Part shown: positions 1 through 5,109 of the stretch, piece by piece
How the letters are laid out: every line of letters begins with the position of its first letter
Position numbering within the stretch: the stretch's first letter is position 1
Assembly: GCF_020742175.1 (NCBI RefSeq)
Contig: NZ_DYXM01000175.1
Span: 1-5,177, forward strand
Source of the DNA: Dietzia timorensis
GTDB lineage: Bacteria > Actinomycetota > Actinomycetes > Mycobacteriales > Mycobacteriaceae
DNA length: 5,177 nt
Direction of reading: 5' to 3'
Made by a program: the position numbers and the translations under genes
Notes under the pieces: model-generated
What the model saw: only the letters and a program-made list of their open reading frames with translations
Told to the model about the DNA's origin: nothing
Database searches by the model: none

Positions 1-47
1 TTCGTGTGTTCTTTTCGTTGGTGTGTCGAGTCTCGTCGGGGCGGGGC

Positions 48-674
48 TCAGTGGTCATTGCCCTCGGAACCGTGGTTCATGTCTCCGTGGTCCATGCCCT
101 CTTCATCGTCGCCGGCGTGGTACTCCTCCTGCGCGCCCTCGAACGCGCGGGCGGGCACGGTCGTGGCGCTCTCGGAGCCATCGGAGAAGTGCAGCGTCAG
201 CTTGAGATCCTGTCCGGGCGTAATCGGCTCGCCGAGATTGACGAGCATGATGTGGTATCCGCCCGGCTCGAGGTTCAGCTCGCCGTCGGCGGGGATCTCG
301 AGCCCGCCATCGACGGGCTTCATCACCGAGGATCCGGCCTCCTGCACGACCTCGTGCATCTCGGCGTCCGCGTCAACGTCGACCTCCGCGGATTCGAGCG
401 TCACGGCGGCGTCCGAGGAATTCTCGAGCGTCCCGAAGATCGCGGTCATGTCCTCGTCGGTCGCCTTGACCCAGGCGCCTTCGAGCGTCACCGCGCCCTC
501 GCCGGCCTGGTCTGCGCCGGATTCGGCGCCCGCTTCTGCGGCGCTCGTGGTCGCCGAGCTCTCAGCTGAGTTCTGGGCATTCTGGGCGTCTTGGGCGCCG
601 CAGGCCGTCAGCGATAATGCGGCGGCGACGGAAAACGGGAGGATGGCGCTACGGAAAGAAATGTGGTGTCCCAT
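48..674 (-). CDS. PCu(A)C-type copper chaperone lipoprotein
   Basis: A 208-residue exported copper-binding protein. PCu(A)C proteins hold Cu(I) outside the cytoplasmic membrane, and family members pass it to the CuA site of cytochrome c oxidase. Residues 1-24 form a lipoprotein signal peptide ending in the lipobox LTAC, with C25 the predicted lipidated cysteine. An Ala/Ser/Glu-rich linker (about 26-60) follows, then the PCu(A)C domain (about 61-178). The ligand pattern is visible: M106-H107, ten residues, M118, then H141-x-M143. The M118-H141 gap is 22 residues, against 21 in the usual H(M)x10Mx21HxM motif. The tail (186-208) is rich in His, Met, Asp and Glu. The ATG at 674 is chosen because the signal peptide starts there and an AGGAGA ribosome site lies six bases upstream; the open frame continues upstream without a signal sequence. 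It lies 119 bases downstream of the membrane-protein gene on the same strand, so co-transcription is likely. The family call is firm; the oxidase role is inferred. Confidence 0.93.
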   Translation of the reverse strand: MGHHISFRSAILPFSVAAALSLTACGAQDAQNAQNSAESSATTSAAEAGAESGADQAGEGAVTLEGAWVKATDEDMTAIFGTLENSSDAAVTLESAEVDVDADAEMHEVVQEAGSSVMKPVDGGLEIPADGELNLEPGGYHIMLVNLGEPITPGQDLKLTLHFSDGSESATTVPARAFEGAQEEYHAGDDEEGMDHGDMNHGSEGNDH

Positions 675-680
675 GGAGAG

Positions 681-686
681 TCTCCT
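681..686 (-). promoter_or_regulatory. Ribosome binding site of the PCu(A)C gene
   Basis: On the minus strand this reads AGGAGA and ends six bases before the ATG at 674. It decides the start, because the frame stays open far upstream through the intergenic gap. I see no convincing promoter between 675 and 793, which fits read-through from the upstream membrane-protein gene. Confidence 0.75.
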
Positions 687-793
687 GCTCAGGGTGCGAA
701 AGTGGGTTCTCCGGGCGCGCGGCGGTACGGATGCACGCCGGCGACTTCCGGAGCTTGGGTGAACCTGTCGCCCTCCGCACGCAGCGAATACTG

Positions 794-1582
794 CTAGGCG
801 GCGAGCGCGAGCTGGGACGGTGGCGCTCGCGGCGCTGCCGGCGCGAAACCGGAAAGTCCCCCACCTATGACGGCGGAGCCAAGAATCCCCCGTGCGGCCA
901 CAGGAAGCGTCGGCCGCGGAAGCGCCGTGGTGACGCGTCCGACGAGGCGCCGCAGCGCCCGCCGCACGATGATGCTCACCGCCAGACACACCAGTACGCC
1001 GGCGGCGTGGGCGAGAAGCATCGGCAGCACCATCTCGGCGCCGCCGGCATGCGCCGGTCCCCCGGCCAGCGCGCCGGAGGCTGCGGATGCGTCGCCGCCG
1101 CTGCCGGCGACACCAGCCGGCACCCCGTGACCTGCGTGGCCGCCATGACCGCCGTGCAATGCAGCCGCGCCCGCGGCGCCAGCGCCGGCACTCCCGGCAA
1201 GCATGTGGTCTGCCTCGAGCACGGCGTGCGCGAACCATTGCCCGGCCGTCACCGGCAACAGCAGTCCGAGCAGCCGCGGGCCCGCGGCCAGCGAGAACGC
1301 GCGGCCGGCCCGCGAGGGAAGGGCTTCTGCGAGCCGCCCGGCAAAGCCGACGAGCGCACCGGCGCCGCCACCGAGAACAGCGGCGCCCGCCGTCAGCAAG
1401 AAAATGGCGTCGAAGCTCGGCGCGTGCGCCAGGGAATCCGGGGCGACGAGTCCGTGGGTCCCGACACCTGCCAGAGCTGCGAGAAACGCGAAAAAGGCAC
1501 CAGGTAGCGCGAGGCCGGCGGCCGCGTTGGCCGGTCGGCCGAGGCGATCGATGTCGCGGGTGCGACGCTGGTGCTCGGGCAC
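794..1582 (-). CDS. Four-helix membrane protein with a histidine-ladder loop
   Basis: I do not recognise a named family. With the GTG start at 1582 the protein has 262 residues. Hydrophobic segments at about 20-43, 58-80, 98-120 and 184-206 suggest four membrane helices; a weak Gly/Ala-rich stretch near 232-248 is probably too short for a fifth. The loop between helices 3 and 4 (about 128-182) is Gly/Ala-rich and carries H143, H146, H149 and H152, one histidine every third residue. More His and acidic residues sit at the helix edge (H119, E123, D125, H126) and at H178 and H192. These could bind metal. The copper-chaperone gene follows on the same strand 119 bases downstream, so a copper-related membrane role is plausible but inferred. 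The frame is open to an earlier GTG at 1678, but that extension reads through a repeat tract. The 1582 start sits exactly downstream of a -10 box (leaderless). Coding is likely; the function is unknown. Confidence 0.75.
   Translation of the reverse strand: MPEHQRRTRDIDRLGRPANAAAGLALPGAFFAFLAALAGVGTHGLVAPDSLAHAPSFDAIFLLTAGAAVLGGGAGALVGFAGRLAEALPSRAGRAFSLAAGPRLLGLLLPVTAGQWFAHAVLEADHMLAGSAGAGAAGAAALHGGHGGHAGHGVPAGVAGSGGDASAASGALAGGPAHAGGAEMVLPMLLAHAAGVLVCLAVSIIVRRALRRLVGRVTTALPRPTLPVAARGILGSAVIGGGLSGFAPAAPRAPPSQLALAA
1127..1156 (-). other. Histidine-ladder loop (HxxHxxHxxH)
   Basis: Codons 143-152 of the membrane protein encode four histidines separated by Gly-Gly, Gly-Gly and Ala-Gly. Regular His spacing in a flexible loop between two membrane helices is typical of metal-binding or metal-sensing loops. 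Copper is the natural candidate given the neighbouring chaperone, but no metal can be assigned from sequence alone. Confidence 0.6.
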
Positions 1583-1588
1583 GCTGTC

Positions 1589-1594
1589 ATCATA
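1589..1594 (-). promoter_or_regulatory. -10 box for a leaderless membrane-protein transcript
   Basis: The minus strand reads TATGAT, five of six matches to TATAAT. The next six bases lead directly to the GTG at 1582, so transcription starting about seven bases below the box would begin on the start codon itself. No Shine-Dalgarno sequence precedes that GTG. Leaderless mRNAs of this geometry are common in Mycobacterium and Corynebacterium. I do not see a good -35 element. Confidence 0.5.
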
Positions 1595-1598
1595 GGAT
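1593..1598 (+). promoter_or_regulatory. Candidate -10 box for the SRPBCC gene
   Basis: TAGGAT fits the actinobacterial TANNNT -10 pattern and overlaps the minus-strand box by two bases. If used, transcription would begin near 1605 and give a leader of about 100 bases containing the T-free repeat tract. No clear -35 element is seen, so this is tentative. Confidence 0.3.
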
Positions 1599-1641
1599 TT
1601 ACCAGGACGCGGCAGGTAATCGCCGCCCGGAACCGACGAGC

Positions 1642-1681
1642 GCCCCACCCACAGACACAGACACAGCCACAGCCCCACCCA
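1642..1681 (+). repeat. Hexamer tandem repeat framed by a 10-bp direct repeat
   Basis: Four tandem hexamers, ACAGAC twice then ACAGCC twice, occupy 1651-1674. The decamer GCCCCACCCA occurs at 1642-1651 and again at 1672-1681, exactly 30 bases apart, which is close to three helical turns. The tract lies 27 bases before the ATG at 1708, in the middle of a 72-base run without T (1621-1692). It may be a regulator-binding array or an unstructured leader. Confidence 0.7.
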
Positions 1682-1707
1682 AAGCCACCACGATCGAAGC
1701 GAGGCCC

Positions 1708-2568
1708 ATGTTCGATATCAACGCCAGGATCGATTCGACGGCAGGGGTGTGGCTCGTCGTCGAGGCGCGCGTGGACGTCGCGCCCGCCCGCGCGTTCACC
1801 GAGGTTGCCACCGCCGACGGCATCTCGGCGTGGTTCTCCCCGACCACGCTCGAGCCCGAGGTCGGCGGCGAGCTGCTCCAGGGCCTCGACCCCACCGTCG
1901 GCCCGGATTCGCCCGAGTTCGCCGACATGGCCACCCGCGGCACCGTCACCGAGTACCGCGCGCCCTCGGCATTCGGCGCGGGGCGCTTCGCCTACGTCGA
2001 GCGCGACTGGATGGGGCCGGGCATGCCCGTCGACCCGTGGCTCACCTCTTTCGAGGTAGCCGAGTCCGGCTCCGGCACGCTCATCACCCTCCGCTCGGGC
2101 TTCGAGCAGGACTCCCAGCTCGACCGCGCCTCCGCCGAGGAGTCGGAGACCGGCTGGACCCAGGCCATGCACTGCCTCGCCCATCGCCTCAGCGCGTTTC
2201 CTGACGGCGGAGTCCGCACCACCCAGGCCTTGTCCGATGTCCGCCCCGGATCGGTCGAAGCGCTGTGGGCGCGCGCGGCAAAGGCGCTCGGCATCCCGGC
2301 GGGCGCCGAACCCGGGACCCACGTCGACGCCGCCTCGCGCGCCGGCCGCGTAGCCGGTACCGTCCTCCACTCCGCCGAGGGCGCCGCGGTGCTCGCACTG
2401 TCCTCGCCCGGGGTGGGCACGCTCAACGTTTATTGCTTTCCGGCCGGCGAATCGGCCTCCGAGGCAACCTCGAACGCGCAGCTCGCTGCCCGTTTCGCAG
2501 AGCCCACCGACGCACCGAGCGACTGGGATTCCGACCGCTGGCAGCGCTGGCTCGACTCCCTCGCCTAG
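1708..2568 (+). CDS. SRPBCC/AHSA1-like protein with C-terminal extension
   Basis: A 286-residue cytoplasmic protein. The first 165 residues look like the AHSA1 branch of the SRPBCC (START-like) fold. Visible signs are the opening strand with V24-A25-P26 followed by A29-F30, the WFSP motif at 42-45, a G53-G54 turn, a long strand at 124-132 (TLITLRSGF), and a closing helix from W150 to about L161. This fold makes a deep ligand pocket; members range from Hsp90 co-chaperone-like proteins to uncharacterised stress proteins, so no ligand can be named. Residues about 170-286 form a second region with alternating Gly/Ala strands (AGRVAGTVLHS near 226-236) and a Trp-rich end. It might be a diverged second half-domain. 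The ATG at 1708 is chosen because the homologous fold begins directly after it; only a weak GAGG lies close upstream. It is divergent from the membrane-protein gene and 147 bases upstream of the dehydrogenase. Confidence 0.85.
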   Translation: MFDINARIDSTAGVWLVVEARVDVAPARAFTEVATADGISAWFSPTTLEPEVGGELLQGLDPTVGPDSPEFADMATRGTVTEYRAPSAFGAGRFAYVERDWMGPGMPVDPWLTSFEVAESGSGTLITLRSGFEQDSQLDRASAEESETGWTQAMHCLAHRLSAFPDGGVRTTQALSDVRPGSVEALWARAAKALGIPAGAEPGTHVDAASRAGRVAGTVLHSAEGAAVLALSSPGVGTLNVYCFPAGESASEATSNAQLAARFAEPTDAPSDWDSDRWQRWLDSLA

Positions 2569-2715
2569 CGTCCGCCACGCCTCGCGCCTGCCGCCGGCCA
2601 CCGGCCCTTCCGCCGCTGCCGCACGCCGGACTCAAGGCGTAGCCTCGCTTGTGCGAAACAATCGTCCGTGCGGCCACCCCGCCGCGCCGTCAACCATGCT
2701 GGGAGAACCCCCGAT
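2569..2715. other. Short intergenic region before the dehydrogenase
   Basis: This 147-base gap holds no gene. It has a small GCCGG-CCA-CCGGC hairpin soon after the upstream stop codon, without a T tract, and a TANNNT-type hexamer TAGCCT at 2640-2645. A TTGT-GCGAA-ACAA inverted repeat lies at 2649-2661. None is strong enough to call a terminator or promoter with confidence, but the gap is long enough for the dehydrogenase to have its own promoter. Confidence 0.35.
2701..2707 (+). promoter_or_regulatory. Ribosome binding site of the dehydrogenase
   Basis: GGGAGAA lies eight bases before the ATG at 2716. It supports that start over the GTG at 2668, which opens the same frame 16 codons earlier and would add an arginine-rich stretch unlike the family's N-terminus. 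Confidence 0.65.
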
Positions 2716-3810
2716 ATGACTACCGCTTCCACCCTGCCGGGCGCCGAGAATCTCGACCGCCTCGATGCCGTGCCCGCCGTCGCCGCCGTCGCGCCCGACG
2801 CCCCTCTCGAGACGCAGACGATCTCGCGCCGCGCCGTCGGCCCGCGCGATGTGCGCATCGCCATCGAATACTCCGGCATCTGCCACTCCGATATCCACAC
2901 CGCGCGCAGCGAGTGGAGCGAGGCGACGTACCCGCTCGTCGTCGGCCACGAGATCGTCGGCCGCGTCGATGCCGTCGGCTCCGACGTCACCAAGTTCTCC
3001 GTCGGCGACCGCGTGGGCGTCGGCTGCATGTCTAATTCCTGCCACGACTGCCCCGCCTGCGCCGACGGGCAGGAGCAGGAGTGCCACAACGGCACCATCA
3101 TGACCTACGGCGGCGTCGACGTCGACGGCTCGATCACGCAGGGCGGCTACAGCGCGGCGACCGTCATCGATGAGCGCATGGTCCTGCGCATCCCCGAGTC
3201 GCTGCCCGCCGATGCGGCCGCACCGCTGCTGTGCGCCGGCATCACGATGTACTCGCCGCTTCGCCAGTGGAACGCCGGCGCCGGCACCAAGGTCGCGATC
3301 ATCGGCATGGGAGGCCTCGGCCATGTCGGCGTCAAACTCGCCGCGGCGATGGGCTGCGAGGTCACGGTTCTATCGCAGACCACGTCCAAGCGCGAGGACT
3401 CCCTGCGCTTCGGCGCGACCGAACACTTCGCCACCGGCGGCGAAGAGGGCAAGGAGAACCTCAAGTCGCTGCGCGGGTCCTTCGACCTCATCATCAACAC
3501 GGTGTCCGCGAATCTGCCGATGGACGCCTACGTCGGCCTGCTCCGCACCCGCGGCGTCTTCGTCGAGATCGGCTTGCCCATCGAGAAGCTCAGCCTGTCG
3601 GCGTTCACCCTCACCCACGCGCGCCGCGTGCTCACCGGCTCGCTCATCGGCGGGATCCCCGAGACGCAGGAGATGCTCGACTTCTGTGCAGAACACGGTG
3701 TGACGGCGGAGATCGAACTCATCTCGGCCTCCGAGATCAACTCCGCCTACGAACGAGTCGTTGCCTCGGACGTCCGCTACCGATTCGTCATCGACGCCTC
3801 CACCTTCTAG
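2716..3810 (+). CDS. Zinc-dependent NADP(H) alcohol/aldehyde dehydrogenase
   Basis: A 364-residue medium-chain dehydrogenase, probably interconverting aldehydes and primary alcohols in the cytoplasm. It resembles the YahK/cinnamyl-alcohol-dehydrogenase group, which includes mycobacterial AdhC. Catalytic zinc ligands are visible as C56 in GICHSD, H78-E79 in GHE, and C173. Structural zinc ligands are C109, C112, C115 and C123, with the normal C-x2-C-x2-C-x7-C spacing. The Rossmann fold carries GMGGLGHVG at 197-205. After the next strand comes S220-Q-T-T-S-K225-R226; Ser/Thr/Lys here, in place of Asp, favours NADPH over NADH, as in the cinnamyl-alcohol branch. The length is normal, with about 17 extra N-terminal residues compared with YahK. 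All key residues are present. It follows the SRPBCC gene by 147 bases on the same strand; co-transcription is possible but not shown. Class and cofactor are well supported; the physiological substrate is unknown. Confidence 0.95.
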   Translation: MTTASTLPGAENLDRLDAVPAVAAVAPDAPLETQTISRRAVGPRDVRIAIEYSGICHSDIHTARSEWSEATYPLVVGHEIVGRVDAVGSDVTKFSVGDRVGVGCMSNSCHDCPACADGQEQECHNGTIMTYGGVDVDGSITQGGYSAATVIDERMVLRIPESLPADAAAPLLCAGITMYSPLRQWNAGAGTKVAIIGMGGLGHVGVKLAAAMGCEVTVLSQTTSKREDSLRFGATEHFATGGEEGKENLKSLRGSFDLIINTVSANLPMDAYVGLLRTRGVFVEIGLPIEKLSLSAFTLTHARRVLTGSLIGGIPETQEMLDFCAEHGVTAEIELISASEINSAYERVVASDVRYRFVIDASTF

Positions 3811-3874
3811 TCCGGCAGAGGCCGCGGCGCCGCCGCCCCGCCTGGCCTTCCAGCCGCCGCCGGCGCCTCACCAC

Positions 3875-3906
3875 GTGGCCCCGCCCCTCCCCGGGCGCGG
3901 GGCCAC
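3875..3906. terminator. GC-rich hairpin between convergent genes
   Basis: Perfect 10-bp arms, GTGGCCCCGC at 3875-3884 and GCGGGGCCAC at 3897-3906, enclose a 12-base loop. It lies between the dehydrogenase stop at 3810 and the stop of the minus-strand gene at 4067, so it could end transcription from both sides. No T tract follows on either strand, which is common for actinobacterial terminators but lowers certainty. A second, imperfect inverted repeat (GAGGC and GCCTC outer arms, with CTGG-CCTT-CCAG inside) lies just upstream, within about 3817-3869. I see nothing else in 3811-4066. Confidence 0.6.
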
Positions 3907-4066
3907 TCGCCTTCCTGCACTTCCTCCCCAGCCTGCCGAAGCACGCCTCGCGCGCTGCCGCCGTGAGGCTCTCGCGAGCACGAAATCGCCCCACCCCGGC
4001 CGCCACCGCTCCCGCCCCTTGCAAACCCTCACCTTTCGCCGTTGTATTCGCCCTTCTAACGCCGCG

Positions 4067-4606
4067 CTAGCGTTCCCGATCGAGTGCGCGGTAGACCCGG
4101 TGGATCGTGCCGAGTCGCGCTCCCATCGCCCGCGGCTCCTTCTCGACCCCGGTGAGAAGTCGTTCGGCCTGGTCCAGCAGGTCTTCGGCGAGTACGTCGT
4201 GAAGCTGGATGACGAGGCGGAACACGGTGTCCGGGAGGTTCGCGGCGACGTCGAGGCGATGCTGCCACTCGAGGTTCATCCATCCGGGCCTGGCCTCGTC
4301 CCCTTCACCAGGCGGCCGTCTGAACGTCCCCTGCCCGGCGATGCGGACCGATAGTTCGTGTTCGCCGCGAAGTAGTGATCGCGGGGCGAAACCGAACCTG
4401 ACTCTCCGCGGCTCCACCTCGACCACGCGATAACGCACGGAACCGTGCCCACCACGACTGCCCACCTGCAGTCCTCGATCAAGGAGCAACGCCGGCCACC
4501 GCCACCGCGGCCACAGCTTGTCAGCCGGGCTCGCTAGTTCGCCGAGGATCGACTCGGCCTCGGCAATGTCCCCGCGCATTGCGCGCGTGTGGACATTCCT
4601 GATCAT
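4067..4606 (-). CDS. SRPBCC-like (polyketide cyclase/START-fold) protein
   Basis: With the ATG at 4606 the protein has 179 residues and no signal peptide or membrane segment. It resembles actinobacterial SRPBCC-family proteins that share a Trp/Pro-rich motif (KLWPRWRWP, 30-38), a GSRGGHG turn (49-55) followed by a VRYRVVEVEP strand, and then RVRFGF. The C-terminal third is helical (about 120-170), as expected for the fold's long closing helix. Such proteins bind hydrophobic ligands, but no substrate can be named. The start is uncertain. The ATG at 4606 begins the conserved-looking IRNVH region, as in relatives I recall, but has no Shine-Dalgarno sequence. The frame stays open for 124 more codons, up to an ATG at 4978, through low-complexity, lower-GC DNA containing hairpins that does not look like protein. 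It is convergent with the dehydrogenase and divergent from the exported-protein gene. It differs clearly from the SRPBCC protein at 1708. Confidence 0.7.
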   Translation of the reverse strand: MIRNVHTRAMRGDIAEAESILGELASPADKLWPRWRWPALLLDRGLQVGSRGGHGSVRYRVVEVEPRRVRFGFAPRSLLRGEHELSVRIAGQGTFRRPPGEGDEARPGWMNLEWQHRLDVAANLPDTVFRLVIQLHDVLAEDLLDQAERLLTGVEKEPRAMGARLGTIHRVYRALDRER

Positions 4607-4693
4607 GTCGTTGTCGTCCGGGTGGTTTCGACTCCATTGCGAGATCACTGGGCGCGGCTCCAATTGCAGCGGTTCTGCTCCCGATCTTACGGT

Positions 4694-4764
4694 GGCGAGC
4701 GGGTCGCTGACCGGGGTTTCGGCGTCTAAAACGCCGAACTCGCCTCTCGCAGCGTCCAACGCTG
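4694..4764. other. Nested inverted repeats, possible structured RNA or leader
   Basis: Four perfect pairings fit together. The outer arms are GGCGAG (4694-4699) and CTCGCC (4739-4744). Inside are a small hairpin, GGTC-GCT-GACC (4702-4712), and a strong one, TTCGGCGT-CTAAA-ACGCCGAA (4718-4738). A separate hairpin, CAGCGT-CCA-ACGCTG (4750-4764), follows. The first three make a three-way junction, with the strong hairpin abutting the outer stem without a gap. The strand is unknown. On the minus strand it would sit in the leader of the SRPBCC gene at 4606. Confidence 0.4.
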
Positions 4765-4951
4765 TCGCCCGGCAAGCTGTTGTCTGTCTCACACCTTGAG
4801 CCACGTTTCGACTTTTATTTTCGTCTCTAGGTGCCGCAATCACACTGGTTCTTGCACTTATTTTCATCTCATCTTTTGTGGGACGACCTAGGCAGAAGTC
4901 CTGGATATAGCGCGTGCGGCAAACGTCGCCACCGCCGTGGACCGATAAGGG

Positions 4952-4965
4952 TTTTGTAAACAAAA
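4952..4965. promoter_or_regulatory. AT-rich palindromic operator candidate
   Basis: TTTTGT and ACAAAA arms flank a two-base AA centre. The hexamer ACCGAT occurs in direct orientation on both sides, at 4941-4946 and 4968-4973. The site lies about 150 bases before the exported-protein start, where a dimeric regulator could act on either divergent gene. The outward GT/AC half-sites loosely recall GntR-family operators, but the match is too short to name a regulator. Confidence 0.4.
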
Positions 4966-5096
4966 ACACCGATTTCATGATTAACGCCGGATGTTTCTCG
5001 TAGTGTCATACGCACAGCGCGGGAAGAAGAGTCCCAGAGTTTTCACACGATCACGGTGTCCCGCCGTCCCGGACCTTCTGAGCACCACCACAAGAT

Positions 5097-5100
5097 GAGG
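5097..5100 (+). promoter_or_regulatory. Ribosome binding site of the exported-protein gene
   Basis: GAGG, in the context AGATGAGG, lies nine bases before the ATG at 5110 and fixes the start of the truncated gene at the window edge. Confidence 0.6.
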
Positions 5101-5109
5101 TAACGGAAA

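Larger units (their letters stand above)
4607..5109. other. Divergent intergenic region, lower GC
   Basis: About 500 bases between a minus-strand gene and a plus-strand gene. The part nearest the minus-strand gene (4694-4764) carries nested inverted repeats. The middle (about 4800-4880) is rich in T and A runs, unlike the rest of the window. An AT-rich palindrome lies at 4952-4965, and a plus-strand TANNNT hexamer, TAGTGT, near 5002 could serve the downstream gene. A minus-strand frame is open right through it, but its sequence has no recognisable domain, so I treat the region as regulatory. Confidence 0.5.

Noticed and set aside
617..1507. Long plus-strand frame opposite the two copper-unit genes
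   Set aside because: It crosses two real minus-strand genes, is Arg-rich and low complexity, and shows no domain or ribosome site.
1583..1678. N-terminal 32-codon extension of the membrane protein from GTG 1678
   Set aside because: It would translate the hexamer repeat tract into a Leu/Cys/Trp repeat, leaves only 29 bases for a divergent promoter, and has no ribosome site. The leaderless start at 1582 fits better.
1642..1681. CRISPR-like array
   Set aside because: The repeats are six or ten bases with no unique spacers of CRISPR length, and no cas gene is present.
1087..1707. Upstream extension of the SRPBCC frame
   Set aside because: The frame is open by composition only. The extension overlaps the opposite-strand membrane-protein gene and is Arg-rich, while the fold begins at 1708.
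1393..2601. Long minus-strand frame of about 400 codons opposite the SRPBCC gene
   Set aside because: It is antisense to a recognisable fold, is Arg/Gly-rich in the manner of GC-rich shadow frames, and has no family motif.
2649..2661. TTGT-GCGAA-ACAA inverted repeat before the dehydrogenase
   Set aside because: Four-base arms are expected by chance and there is no supporting promoter geometry.
3231..4070. Plus-strand frame overlapping the dehydrogenase and running to 4070
   Set aside because: It is an Arg/His-rich shadow of the dehydrogenase in another frame, without any recognisable domain.
4930..5000. Possible replication origin or DnaA box cluster
   Set aside because: No TTATCCACA-type box is present; one AT-rich palindrome is not enough.
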